Origin: Myrica gale
Taxonomy: Eukaryota > Streptophyta > Magnoliopsida > Fagales > Myricaceae
Length of the DNA stretch: 64,000 nucleotides
Reading direction: 5' to 3'
Assembly: GCA_963930655.1 (NCBI GenBank)
Contig: OZ005621.1
Location: 6,559,001-6,623,000 of the forward strand
The first letter of the stretch is position 1. Every line of letters starts with the position of its first letter. Both the position numbers and the translations under genes were made by a program. Shown in pieces: positions 1 through 11,309 of the stretch. The notes beneath the pieces are model-generated. The model was not told where the DNA came from. It ran no database searches and was given only the letters and a program-made list of their open reading frames with translations.

Positions 1-2615
1 GCTTTGTATCTTCCAACTTCTCCTCTAGCATTCTTTTTCGCTTTGTACACCCATTTGACTCCGATTACTATTGTGTTGTAAGCTCTCACGTATCATTCTT
101 CTCAATTGCCTTGATTTCTTCATTCATGGCTTTTCTCCATCTTTTACTTCGAACTACTTCGTCGAACCCTATTGGTTCGCAACCAGCAAAAAGACAAAAA
201 AGAGTGAGGTCATTTTGATTTTCTGTTACCTCGTAGATTTCTTGCAAGCTCCTCACTTTTGGCATTCTTTCTCTTGAGCTTTCTCCGAGAGAAGATGACG
301 GTGATGAATCTCCTTGAGAAGATGATGCAGGAGATGAAGGTGGGCTAATGGGCTCTTGTTGCTCTCCATGCTCTTCTGCTTCTTCTTCGAATAAAGGGAA
401 GAAATCACAGTCTTCCGCTTGGAGGCCCCAATTCCATGCTCCTTCTTCATCGAACTCGACATCTTTGCTTGAGATGATCTTCCCATTGCTAGGATTATAT
501 AGCTTATAACCTTTGGAGCGATGATCATACACGATGAAGACATGTTTTTCACTTCTATCATCCAACTTATATCTCTTTTGATCTGGAACATGAGCATATG
601 CAATGCCCCAAACACTCTAAATGGGAGATATTTGGCTTTCTCTCAGTCCATGTTTCTTGCAGTCTCTTATTCCACACACTTCTAGTAGGACACCGATTAG
701 CTAGATATACTGCACAATCAACAGCTTCAGCCCATAATTCCTTGGGCATATTCTTGCTTTTCAACATGATGCGGACCATATTAAGAATGTATATATTTTT
801 TCTTTCAGCAACATCATTTTGTTGTGGTGAGTATGGTACCGTCAATGGACGACAGATCGCATTTTCTTCACAATATTTTTCAAATTCTTTCGAGATAAAT
901 TCTCCACCTCTATCAGATCTCATGACTTTTATGCTATAGCCACTTTCTTTTTCAACAAGGGCCTTACATTTCATAAAAGCCCCAAACACATCTGATTTTT
1001 GTTTCATAAAATAAACCCAAGTCTTTCTACTAAAGTCATGAATGCAAAGAACAAAATAATTGTTCTTACCAAGAGAGCTTGGGTTGATTGGCCCACACAC
1101 ATCAGTATGGATAAGCTGCAACGACTCTTTAGCTCTTGTAACTGCTTCCTTTGGAAAAAAATTTCGAGAATGCTTTCCAAGTAAGCATCCTTCACATAAT
1201 TGATCCTCATGATTGATTTTGGGCAATCCTTTCACCATTTTCTTCTTGCTCAATAATTTTAAACCACCAAAATTAGGATGCCCAAATCTCAAGTGTCAAA
1301 GTCAAGATAAATCTTTAAAACATGCATTTAGGCATTTAGCAACATCATTATGAATGTTTCATGCAAACATTATGTTGCTTGTCATTGACACTTTGGCAAT
1401 CAAATTGTTCATTTGATCTCTTACTGAAAGATTATGATCTTTTATTTGAATATCATAACTTTTTTCTAAGAGTTGGCCCAAACTCAAAATGTTGGTCTTC
1501 ATATTGGGCACATAATAAACATTCGAAATAAATTCATAATTTTCATTCTTAGAGAGGATCAAGATTTTACCTTTTCCTTTCATGGGAACTTTTGATTCAT
1601 CTCCAAAAGTAATATTTCCTTTCACCGACTCATCTAGCTCCACAAACATATTTCACTTCCCGCACATATGGTTGCTCGCTCCAATATCCAAGTACCATGT
1701 GTTCTTCTCTCCACTTTCTTCTCTTTTTATATGCCAACAATAAAGTTGGTTGCTCCTCATTTTCTCTACTAGCATAATTAGATCTCTCCTCTACATTGTT
1801 AATATTACTCTGGGCAAGCTTTTGACAATTAAAACATTTAACTTGAGATTTATCATACCTTTGTCTTCCATTTTGCCCTGAATTGTTTCTTTTTTCCCGA
1901 CCTCTCGGAGAATACAAACTTTGGCTATATTCTTCCTTCTTGAATTCACCTCTTCCGCGACCTTGGCCACGTCTTCTTCCTCTTTGGCTTTTTTCATTGC
2001 CAAAGCTTCTTTCTTTCTCATTCAAGGTGAGTTTCATCTGAAGAGTTTGATCTAAATGCTCTTCTTTTACCTTTTTATTTAATCTTTCTTCATGGGCTTG
2101 TAGTGAACCTGTGAGTTGATCAACAGTCATAGTGTCTAGATCATTAGATTCTTCAATAGCTACCACAATATAATCAAATTTTGAATCTAAAGACCGCAAT
2201 ATCTTCTCAACTACTTGAGTATCTTTCAAATTTTCCCATTCCATCTTAGCTGATTCGCAATAGCCAATACTCGAGAAAAGTAATCAAAAATTAATTCTAA
2301 TTCTTTCATATGCAAAGATTCAAACTCACCTCGAAGAGTTTGGAGTCGAACTTTCTTCACCTTTTCAACTCTTTTGTGAGAGTTTGGCAAGATCTCCCAC
2401 GCTTCCTTGCTGCTTGATGCTTCTGCCACCTACTCTCATCCAAGGCTTGATAAATGAGAGTGAGGGCCTTATTGTCTTTCTTTCTCAAGTCTTTCAGACG
2501 TCCTGTGAACCGAACAACGCCTTCATTCAAATGGTCCAATTGTCATGGTTGTTTTTAATGAGTTGAGGGACTTGGAAGGGAATCATTCCACTTGTCATCT
2601 TCTCACTACAACCTA

Positions 2616-2628
2616 GGCTCTAATACCA
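2616..2628 (-). other. Primer-binding site (initiator tRNA-Met type)
   Basis: The minus strand reads TGGTATTAGAGCC, one base different from the common plant copia site TGGTATCAGAGCC, which is complementary to the 3' end of initiator tRNA-Met. It lies three bases inside the LTR edge, as expected. Confidence 0.9.
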
Positions 2629-2631
2629 GTT

Positions 2632-3210
2632 TGTCGGAAGGAAGAGTTTACAACACAAACAGAGTAAGGCTTTAAGGTAGAGCAAATTTATGGAAGAGGC
2701 AATGAGGAGGTATATGAAAGAACACACTTCAATTTCTCAAACTTGGCCTTTTGGCTTGTATTGACTTAACTTGATTTGACTTGAACTTTTTCAAAATGGT
2801 GGGGCTACATCCCTTTATATAGGCTTACACATTTAATCTTAGCCACACATTTCATCTAAAATATCTAGATATCTCTATGACACTTTCTAGATATTTTTCT
2901 AGCACTTTATAGACAAAGCATTTCTACTCATCTCTAATATATTTTCTTAGGACTTTCTAGAAAGTTATTGACCCCTCATACTCTAGAGAAGTGATTGCTC
3001 TCCCTCTATCTAGAGCTCTACAGAACTTTCTAGAAAATATAATTTTTCTTCCTTTCCTCTAGAGATTTGTGGAACTCTCTAGAAGATCTTCATGCTCTAT
3101 TGGACCAAGACTATGTTGGAGCACATCATGGGCCCAAATCAAGTTTAACTTTTAACAACTAAAGCGAGTACTTGAGGCACAATCCGTTTAGTTAATTTGC
3201 TTTTAACACA
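2632..3210 (-). repeat. 5' LTR of the copia element
   Basis: The 579-bp segment begins TGTGTTAAAA and ends CCGACA on the minus strand, giving the usual TG...CA ends, and it directly abuts the primer-binding site. A TATATAA box lies near 2817-2823 (minus strand), a normal promoter position inside an LTR. The left boundary is fixed by the binding site. The right one is inferred from the TG end and from the loss of similarity to element sequence. Confidence 0.8.
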
Positions 3211-4056
3211 TGATAATAATTTCCAACTTAACAGACCTTTCAACTAGCATATGGTGTAAGCTCCTGTAATTTCCACTAGGTACGTAGTGACGCACTGTCC
3301 CTAGTTATGAAAGTTTAAAATATACGAGGAGGCCAGGTTTTGATTATGAAAGTACCGAACCACGTGCCTCCTTGTCCCTATATATATGGTGCACTTTTCA
3401 GTTCCATTTGAACTAAGATTAATGACACTTCTATGAGGGTTTTTCTTTCGAAAACCACATCAATGGTCGGTGGATTATAGAAACTTCACGAGGCATGCAT
3501 GTGTAGCACTAAAAAGGACAATGCTGGTTTTTGTACTAGTAAAAATATCCAGGTAGCTCTCCCATCTATGGCGTGTAGCTAGGTACGTACACATTAGGTA
3601 GCTGGTAAGGTGTTTGTCAAGGTTTGAGAAGTGCAATTGGCTAAACCTTTGTCTTAGATCCCCAAAAGCTATCTCGAATTGGACAGGTAAAGGTTGTGAA
3701 CATACTCGTTTTACAATAAGAATATAAGGGCCTTGCCCCATATTTCTCGAGAACACACTAGAGGCTAGAGCAAGGGACACACATACAGAAAGCTTATAAG
3801 ATGAGCTGAAATTGTATAAATTCAACTCGGCGTCGTTACGTATGGTTGAGATATGAGCTATGGGTTAATTCATCAGCCATGCATAGTGGATAGGTTAGTT
3901 TGCTCACAAAGCCAGATACGTTACATATATTATAAACTGACTCTTTCCTCTGACCCTCTCAGTGAAACTAATGTGCTATATACATATAATTCGGCTACTA
4001 ATTAACGTACTGTTGGTTCCACTTTATTACAAGCCACACCATATTTTGTGTACTAC
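3211..4056. other. 3' flank of the left secreted-peptide copy; no gene
   Basis: About 3795-4056 is clearly similar to 11060-11310, the 3' flank of the right-hand copy; both contain the blocks GTACTGTTGGTTCCACTTTA and AAATTCAACTCGG. This places both stretches in one duplicated unit. A further stretch at 3218-3290 resembles 5730-5800. A 116-codon open frame at 3475-3825 has no recognisable similarity and is probably chance. Confidence 0.6.
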
Positions 4057-4441
4057 TCACGCGTAAGCTCCGTTCTCCTCACAAGCTTGGTTATCTGTCG
4101 GGGGCTTCCGATCATCATCGGCGTAGAAATGGTGAGTTTCAGTGGACATCGATCCACCGGCATTTCCATAGGTTCCATACATCGGGTTCACTTCGTAATC
4201 GTCATCAGCGTTGTCAAGTCCTGTCTTAGTTTCCGTGCTCCCGGCTTGTCGGTAGCGTGATCTTTTGTGTTGCCAGCACCAACACTATAATTACCTTTCG
4301 ACCCCCAAGAGTACTTTTTTCAGTTATGAGATGACGGTTTGCCTTCGGTCTGTCCTCCTCTGTTAACGTCCTTTCTGCACCGGCTTGCAGAGTTGCCAAG
4401 GTCAAGAGGACTGCAACCACGAACACAGGTGAGGTCTTCAT
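4057..4441 (-). pseudogene. Small secreted-peptide gene, left copy, two frameshifts
   Basis: The start at 4441 opens a signal peptide (MKTSPVFVVAVLLTLATLQA) followed by a charged stretch ending in PKANRHL, the same layout as the intact paralogue at 8334-8708. The frame then slips near GGTCGAAAGG (about 4300) and again near 4240. The matching reading returns in other frames: one piece corresponds to the paralogue's VNVAAGATDT region, and the last one contains NPMYGTYGN (paralogue: NPNYQYGN). The tail differs from the paralogue: it is rich in His, Asp and Pro and has one cysteine where the paralogue has two. Read straight, translation stops after 71 residues. The promoter has also lost the TATA run seen in the other two copies. 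I regard it as a pseudogene; sequencing error at two places is the alternative. Confidence 0.7.
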
Positions 4442-6471
4442 GATGATCAGTCTGTGACCTGTCCACCAAATCCTGCAAAGAAGCAGCAGGTCATTAATGT
4501 TAAGAACAGTATCTAACAAATTAAACCAAAGGACTAAAGGATGAAGTTAATTAGCACTGTAACTATGGTTAGTACAGAATACATACCTATCTAGAAGAAA
4601 GTAATTTGTGGAGCAAAAGAAGGGTTGGATGCATGTCAAAGCTGCCGATAAACAGGCGATTTCTTCGAAAATTGAGTAGCTAGCTAGTGGCGTACGTGAT
4701 GGGATTATATTGGAGCTAGCACTGAAAAAGCGAGGATGTAGTACTGGGTGTGTCACAATTGTGGCACCAATTGCGAGAATTAGCTGTAGCCCCCAAAGAG
4801 GTAATTATGATTAAAAGCGATAATTAAGTTTTCGTTGTCGATAATATTCAGTGGGTTAATCATTGATCGTGGAGCATGCTTACTTTTATAATCGTAGGGT
4901 TGGAACTGTCTGGTTCATATATTGGATATGATCATTAATTTCTCATCTGCAATAATTAGGAGCACGTTTATTTTTCATCAAATTTAACTTGTGTACTGTG
5001 TGATAAGCAAGGACAGATGCCCCGACCCCTAAATTATCAGGACTTTTTTTTTTTCTCTTGGACCCTTAGAGTATACCGTGGAGATGAAAGCAACAGCGAG
5101 AAAAGCTAACAAGAGTCTACACATGAGAAGACCCCCCTTAAGAGTATATATACCGTTTAATTATGTACATCGTCTTGGTTATGCCAACAATCGATATTTA
5201 GTGTATCATTTTGCTTGTAAAATGATGTAATGCATAAGGGTTTTTAAGTTATAAAACCAACAGTTTGTCATGAATTTGGAATTAATAAAACTACTTACCA
5301 TTTACCAAAAATAAAAATATATATAGTACATCATGTATGGTGAAATATAGTAACAATTTCTTCGATTTAAATTTTTTTTTTTTTAAAAAAACCTAATTCT
5401 TGAACCCTAGTCTTACCAAATGTGTACCTCCCATTAATGTCGTAAGCAAATGAAGTGCATTTTGAAGTAGAACAAATAACTACGTACTAGTTCTAACAAT
5501 CCTATATTTGTGTACCATGGAACATGCTAGAATGTGGCATAAAACTGCATAAAAAAAATTTAATTTATTTACCTCCAAAGAAAAATAAATCCTTCTCTAT
5601 ACCTATATATAAATAGCGAGTACTACTTGAGCGGCCCCCCACCTTTTCTCTTCTGCGACTTTTTTTCAGCTACATTGACCCGCTATAATTTTTCTACTCT
5701 CTTTATTTTGTTTCTATCACATGAGAGAACAGTTTCCAACTTTAGAGACCTTACAACCACCATATAGGGTACGTAATTGTTCATATTTCAATTGCGTAAT
5801 GACGTACGGCCCATATACGAATATTTATAATTAACCACGATGGTTTAGAACACATCAAAGTACTGAATTGATCTCCACGCGTGCATAATTTTGGGCATAT
5901 GTTTCAATTATATATTCCTTGTTAACTGCTCCAAGGAAATTTTTATTGCCTAAACTTGATGGTTGGTGCGTTTATATATAGATTTATTAATATAATTTGC
6001 TAATATAAGTGGCATTATTAATGGAATAGCTTAATTAGGGGTGAAAACTGACCCCCTCAGTTTGTTTGGGCCCCTCGCCGAGGGTCGAACCGAGGTAGTC
6101 AATTTTTTAAAAATGCAAACCAACCATCAAACAAAGGCCTCCCATGACCAATAGGACAGACCTCAATTCAGTCCAAGTCGACTCCCGTCGATTTTCGGCC
6201 ACCGTGAACAACCAACAAAGCCAAATTGAAACTACTAGCAAAAGATTCACAACATTAATTCAACGAAAAATCGCAAGAACCAATAAAAGAGATAGATCTT
6301 TCGCACAAGAACTAACAAGAGAGAGATCCTTCCCAACAAACACAAGGAACCAACCGAATTGCAAGAACCAACAAAAGAGAGAAATCCTTCCTATAACCAA
6401 ATACAAGGAACAAACAAAATCACGAACCAACATAATACACGGAACCAACCAAATCAACAAATACAGAACCA

Positions 6472-6503
<32 letters not shown>

Positions 6504-6608
6504 CAAAAGAGGGGGGAGAGGGGGCTACGAGAGAGGCAAAGGTTGGTGCTGAGAGAGGAGAGGGAAAGAACTAACAGCAAAGGGTGGGGTGAGGAGGTTA
6601 TTCTTTTA
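4442..6608. other. Upstream region of the left copy and intergenic DNA
   Basis: 4442-4890 is the duplicated promoter region, similar to 12227-12690, with the conserved CACAATTGTGGCACCA box at 4754-4769. Beyond this the DNA is AT-rich with no coding frame that looks real. A stretch near 5730-5800 resembles 3218-3290. From about 6145 to 6475 there is an imperfect tandem repeat of a short ACCAACA/ACAAGGAACC-type motif that opens a 111-codon frame; its low-complexity composition argues against a gene. Confidence 0.5.
6477..6503. repeat. (GA)n microsatellite
   Basis: An uninterrupted GA dinucleotide run of about 13 units lies between the low-complexity ACCAACA tract and the foldback element. Confidence 0.95.
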
Positions 6609-6839
6609 GGGATAAATGTAAAATTGGTCTCTGTGCTATACACAAAAATCGATTTAGTCCCCATGATATGAAAAACATAAATTTAGTCCCTATGATTTTA
6701 GAAAGTGATAAAATCAGTCACTGATGGTGGACCAACGATAAACGAAATAGAATCACAGAGACTAAATTTATGTTTTTCATATCACGGGGACTAAATCGAT
6801 TTTTGCGTATATCACAGAGACCAATTTTGCATTTATCCC
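6609..6839. mobile_element. Foldback MITE with long terminal inverted repeats
   Basis: The ends GGGATAAATG and CATTTATCCC are inverted copies, and the pairing continues inward for about 90 bases on each side (for example AAATCGATTT and ATTTAGTCCC against their complements near 6790 and 6765). The middle is a short unpaired loop near 6700-6745. No coding capacity. The flanking sequences (ATTCTTTTA and CTTTTTTAT) are similar but not identical, so the target duplication is decayed or the exact ends differ by a base or two. This type of inverted repeat is common in plants; I do not assign a superfamily. Confidence 0.75.
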
Positions 6840-8333
6840 CTTTTTTATGTGGTTCGGTTCGGTTCGATCTCGATCCATTAAGGTCCCAAAAACCGACCAC
6901 CGAGCTAACCCAGTTAGTTAAGCATTTGTTTTGGTCAACAATCGAATCGGGCCATCACAAAATCGGCTAAACCTAATCGATTTTGGTCGGCCCGATCGGT
7001 TTCAGCCCATTCGTGTGCAGGTCGATTTATAGCTTTTTGATAATGATGGTTCTTCTTAAAGAAAGATTTTATCCTCATGCTAAATCATTATATAGATAAC
7101 AAAGAGCAAGGGGAAAGACATAGATATATACATCAAAAAATGAAGGATTTTGGTGGATTATGTATAAAAAAAAATTCAATAGAATGTCCATGGATGAAGA
7201 ATCTTGTTAGGATAGAAAGTCAAGAAAAAAATTGAAAGAGGTTGTTAAGCAATGGAAGAAATTTGATGCACGAAATGACTCATTTCATATTTATCTAGTC
7301 TTTCTCGCAACCCTTCACGAGGTACGTACATATATAACTCTACAAAAAGTCATATCGCTTCGAATTGAAGACTAAATTTGTTGATAACTAGCATGATCAA
7401 AGTTATCAGCATCCAAATGGTACAATTAAATACAGGGATACACACCAATGTTATAGTGTGATCATAAATAAGTAAAAAGAACCTTGACTTAGAGATGGAG
7501 AGGTTGGAAATCGAATTTCGAGAACAAACATTCAAGGTTAGAGAGATTCTGGTCAGTTTTTTCTGTCTTGTTCAACGCGATCGAAATGTCCTTTTCTATG
7601 ACTTTGTTTTAATTAAGTTCTTAAACGATTCCCTATAGCTAGCAGCTTGCATACATCAGTTAATCATAATATTGGCTGAAAAATATTCGGATTGACAATT
7701 AATACCATTAAATATACGTGAAGTACTATATATATTTTGGACTATTTGATGTTGGGGCAGTTTGATACAAGTTCGCAAGCCGAACGGATAGCAGTACGCT
7801 TAATGTCTATATATGCGCGTATGGCAGGTCACAGTCTTCATAGGATCTAATGGTTAATTAAGTTCCTTCATGCAAAGAGGTACTTGTTTGATATGTAGTT
7901 TCATCACTCCTTATAATTTATAACTTACTACAAATGATGATTAAACTCACTATACAGTCATTAGGTCCAACGTGAAGCATACATATATATACATCAGACC
8001 TATATAATAAGCAAATTAAGCAGTAACCATATGCTAACCTGCATGCATCATGCATGGATATTTTATTTCATAACAGCAGTATTTCACAGCATATATATAG
8101 TATGTGCCCAGATCCCGGAAGTGTATCACGGAAAGCATATATGATCTGCAAGCAGATTACTTCATCGATCTAGGTGAAAACCAAACATGCGCCATCCTAT
8201 GCTTTGGCTATTAGCATGTTGTTCCACTTTATTTCAAAGCATACATATGTTTAATTAGTACGTATATATATATATTACATGACAAGCTCCATTCTTCTCA
8301 CATGCTTACCTTTTTGGAACCACCCCTTTGGAT
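6840..8333. other. Intergenic DNA and 3' flank of the middle copy
   Basis: No convincing gene. 6845-7030 is enriched in TTCGG/GGTTCGG motifs. The last 250 bases are distantly similar to the 3' flanks of the other two copies (shared GTTCCACTTTAT block near 8222 and CAAGCTCC near 8283), so the duplicated unit extends past the stop codon. The rest is AT-rich and I see nothing in it. Confidence 0.5.
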
Positions 8334-8708
8334 TCACCGCCTGCACTTCTTACCGGCTCTATATTCATTAATATTCGCACATACTGGGTCGCGGTGAGGG
8401 TTACCGATCGTATCAGGAGTATTTCCATACTGATAGTTTGGGTTTAGTTCCCCGTCATTACTGTTGGCAGCGTTGCTGGTTGTCGTAGTTTCTGTTACGG
8501 CATCAACCTTGTTGATCGTTTGATCTCTTGTGTCAGTAGCACCTGCAGCAACGTTAACCTTTCCAGTAAACTTATTCGCTTCTTGGAGGAGTCGACGGTT
8601 GGCCTTGGGCACATGCTCCTTCTCCACTGTGCGCCTTTGATCTGCATTGGCTTGCAGAGAAGCTAAGATCAAGAAGAATGTTGCGAAGAGTAAAAGTAAG
8701 GTCTTCAT
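8334..8708 (-). CDS. Small secreted peptide of unknown function (intact copy)
   Basis: One exon encodes 124 residues. Residues 1-23 form a clear signal peptide (MKTLLLLFATFFLILASLQA, then NA-DQ as a likely cleavage site), so the product should enter the secretory pathway. After it come a basic/acidic pro-like segment ending in PKANRRLL, a threonine-rich linker (TETTTT) about two thirds along, the motif NPNYQYGN, and a basic C-terminus with two cysteines (DPVC...KKCRR). The size and layout resemble those of plant secreted peptide precursors, but I do not recognise a named family and no bioactive peptide can be pointed out with confidence. The ATG at 8708 is chosen because it starts the signal peptide and matches the starts of both decayed copies; the frame stays open three codons upstream without another ATG. 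It is the only one of the three tandem copies with an unbroken frame. Confidence 0.7.
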   Translation of the reverse strand: MKTLLLLFATFFLILASLQANADQRRTVEKEHVPKANRRLLQEANKFTGKVNVAAGATDTRDQTINKVDAVTETTTTSNAANSNDGELNPNYQYGNTPDTIGNPHRDPVCANINEYRAGKKCRR

Positions 8709-8980
8709 CGTGCTCAATCTATCTGCAAAACACTGAAATTAGGAGGCGCGATTAAATATTATCATTCTAAAAACTCCTCAATTAGCACGAGAACGTAATG
8801 CAAACCTTTTCTGCTTGAAGATGTTTTGGAGCAATGACGGATCGAATGGATGCAAAAGTCCCAATATATATAGGCAATTTGTATTGGCATCATGTTGAGC
8901 TGTAGTTGAGTGAAAGAATTCGTATCACAGCACTAAAAGGGAAGGTGCAATGGGGTGGTTACAATTGTGACACCATGTTG
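8709..8980 (-). promoter_or_regulatory. Promoter of the intact secreted-peptide gene
   Basis: The minus strand carries a TATATATATTGG run at about 8861-8872, some 155 bases upstream of the ATG, and further upstream an ACAATTGTGACACCA box (plus-strand orientation) at 8961-8975. Both are at comparable places in the right copy (TATA run 12427-12442; box 12531-12546). The box is also kept in the left copy (4754-4769), but its TATA run is replaced by GATAAACAGG. The conservation marks these as likely functional elements; which factor binds is unknown. Confidence 0.6.
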
Positions 8981-9080
8981 GAAGCACTGTGGCCACCAAA
9001 GAAGTAATTATGTATGATTAAGACAATAATTAAGCATTTGCTTAATTGTATATATTCAATATTGCGTTTTGCAAGTAATT

Positions 9081-9192
9081 ATGGATCATGCTTTCATTGC
9101 TGGGTACAAACAATTGTGCGATCCGTGGAAGATGGATCATGCTTTCATTGCTGGGTACAAACAATTGCCGGGTACAAACAATTGTGCGATCC
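9081..9192. repeat. Short tandem duplication, 51-bp period
   Basis: The unit beginning ATGGATCATGCTTTCATTG at 9081 recurs at 9132, and the end of the unit (GGGTACAAACAATTG) occurs a third time at about 9169. It lies just upstream of the promoter of the intact peptide gene and creates a short spurious open frame. Confidence 0.9.
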
Positions 9193-9339
9193 TACTAATT
9201 TCTTAATTGGGATATGAAATTACTGAACCATGTACCTTTTTATTTGTTCAGTAGTACACTGATCTTATTTGTGAATGGTTGGTGAGTTGATATATGTGTG
9301 TATGTGTGTACGTATACATCACCATTAAATTGGTGTTTG

Positions 9340-9530
9340 AGTGCCAAAATTACTTTGAGCAGTTAAAATTTTGGCTTAATTAAAAAATAATTAATTATCT
9401 CTTTCTATCAAATCATACTTTTTCACTATAATAAATAAAAAATTCATTTAAATTTGCTATCTTCACTTTTTACCAATTCTCAGACCCAAAATTTTTTACC
9501 ATGACCTCAAAATTTTCATCTGTTTGAGAA
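9340..9530. mobile_element. Possible degenerate Harbinger-type MITE
   Basis: The block ATCTCTTTCTATCAAATCAT followed by TTTTTCACTATAATAAATA resembles the middle of the element at 62542-62720 (CTCTCTTTCCCACCAAATCA). The ends are too eroded to define a target duplication. Weak call. Confidence 0.3.
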
Positions 9531-10139
9531 TGAAGGCAAGGCAAGATTTGATCCTCGATCGGGCTCGTTATAACAAAGAGCTAGCAAGGTGAAGGTCATA
9601 TATATATACGAAAATAAAGAGCAGCTTAATTGAAGGGACGTTGTGGAGATTAGGGCCATGATGATCAGAAACTGAATTTCAGGAACACGTATTCAGTGTT
9701 GGGGATTTCTGGTCATTTCATTCACTTTACTTATAGACGGTAGCAGACTAGCTAGCTTTCAGTCATGATATTGATCACTCTTAATTATCAGTTTTCCGCT
9801 TGAGAATTGCCTATCTCTCGTAGCTACGTGCAAGTTTGGGCTTCAATTCTTGTGTTCATATCCTCTTCGTTTTAGACGCTCTGTGATGGGCGTCTATAAT
9901 ACAAGCTGCGCGCTTGCAAGCCTAATGGGAGTGTTGTTCAATAATTATATGTTTGTAAAAGTTGGGGATCGATCAAGTAATATTAGATAAACCTTCATTT
10001 GAGTTCCCCTTAAAGCTTCCGTTGGACGGCTGAATAGTGATCCTTATTCATTTTGCAAGAGTAAGTGCACAAAATACAGAAGGTAGTTCCGTTTGTGTGA
10101 GTCAAGCTCGAACAATATAATTGATTTGGGCCTCCCAAT

Positions 10140-11050
10140 TGATAGAATTTGATAAATTGTGCATTGAAACATAATGGGGAGAGGAGAAAGAGTAAGGAGT
10201 GATAGAGATTTAAGTGGTTCGGTCTAGAAGACCTACATCCACTATAAAATATACACTATAAAAGTCTTCTATTGTTATGTTTGTATTATAAATCTATATA
10301 GATTATAAAGATGAAATCTATATTTATAGAGACAACACAAAACATGAAAGGAAAATATTCCTATATTTAAAATTGGAATATTTGAATCTTGATAATAATT
10401 TGATATCGTCATAACCATAATATCATATCAAATCTTGATATAATATTATCTCATTGATAACAATTTGATATCATCAAAACCATAATATTATATCAAATCT
10501 TTATATGATATTATCTCTAATAGCCCCCCTCAAACACAAGATGGAGAATTTTAAAATCTTGTGTTTGAAAAACGAAACTGAGTGATCTGGCCTTGAACAT
10601 TAATAGGCACATGATCATTGAAAAATGGACCGAGCAAAATAACAATAGCCAACGGACCAAATATAGTCATGAAAGGCAAGAAATAATGATCTAAAGAAAA
10701 AATAACTTCCATTTTTTCTATTTCTCTCTTATTCTTCTTCTTCTTTTCACTCATCTCTTTCTTTCTTTCTCTTTTTTTTTCTAACACTCACCTCGAACAA
10801 TAGAAATTCGTGAGACAAATAAAGGATCTGAAATGAATGTGTCAGATCTGAGACATAGAGACTCGTCGGAATGTCCATTGAAAGTGCAAGATGCGGAAGC
10901 TTGGAGTCGCTAGACCCAACTTATGGCTGCAGGATCACAGGCTCTGATACTATGATAGAATTTGATAAATTGTACATTGAAACATAATGGGGAGAGGAGA
11001 AATAGTAAGGAGTGATAGAGATTTAAGTGGTTCGGTCTAGAAGACCTACA
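10140..11050 (-). mobile_element. TRIM-like miniature LTR retrotransposon
   Basis: A direct repeat starting TGATAGAATTTGATAAATTG occurs at 10140 and again at 10953. Its first 98 bases differ at only two positions between copies. On the minus strand the right copy is the 5' LTR, now cut off near 11050. It is followed at once by TAGTATCAGAGCC (10952-10940), a tRNA-Met primer site with one mismatch, then about 430 bases of internal DNA, a GAGGGGGGC polypurine tract (10531-10523) and the full 3' LTR (10522-10140, 383 bp). The internal region holds only a 78-codon Lys/Glu-rich frame and no gag or pol, which fits a non-autonomous TRIM. The 3' LTR begins TA instead of TG, probably by mutation. Confidence 0.8.
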
Positions 11051-11309
11051 CCAATAAAATGAGCTCAAATTGAATAAATTCAACTCGGGGTCGATCGTTA
11101 CATATGGTTCAGTATGGGTTAATTCATCGGCCATGCATAAACTGAATATTGCATATCATGTGTAAACTGAATCCTTCCTCTCGGTGAAACTAAACATCTG
11201 CCATGCATATATATACGCACGTCATATAATTTCGCTACTAACGTACTGTTGGTTCCACTTTATTACGAGCCACAAGAGCCACACCATATTTTTTTTCTCA
11301 CAAGCTTAG

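Larger units (their letters stand above)
1..3210 (-). mobile_element. Ty1/copia LTR retrotransposon, decayed, 3' part beyond the window
   Basis: Reading the minus strand from 3210 down, the order is LTR, primer-binding site, gag (about 2560-1700, with a degenerate zinc knuckle near 1850 in which only the CFNC start is clear), protease region (about 1650-1360), integrase (1292-567) and the linker plus start of reverse transcriptase (565-86). The integrase keeps the HTD, SDRGGE and AERKN blocks of the D,D-35-E triad. This gag-PR-INT-RT order defines Ty1/copia elements of the TNT1 type. The reading frame is broken between 1292 and 1359, near 1640 and near 2240, so this copy cannot encode one polyprotein. 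The rest of reverse transcriptase, RNase H and the 3' LTR lie to the left of the window. Identification of the superfamily is sure; the lineage within it is not assigned. Confidence 0.95.

Noticed and set aside
4226-4519. A 97-codon version of the left peptide gene starting upstream of the signal peptide
   Set aside because: The signal peptide begins at the ATG at 4441, matching both paralogues; the upstream residues are leader sequence.
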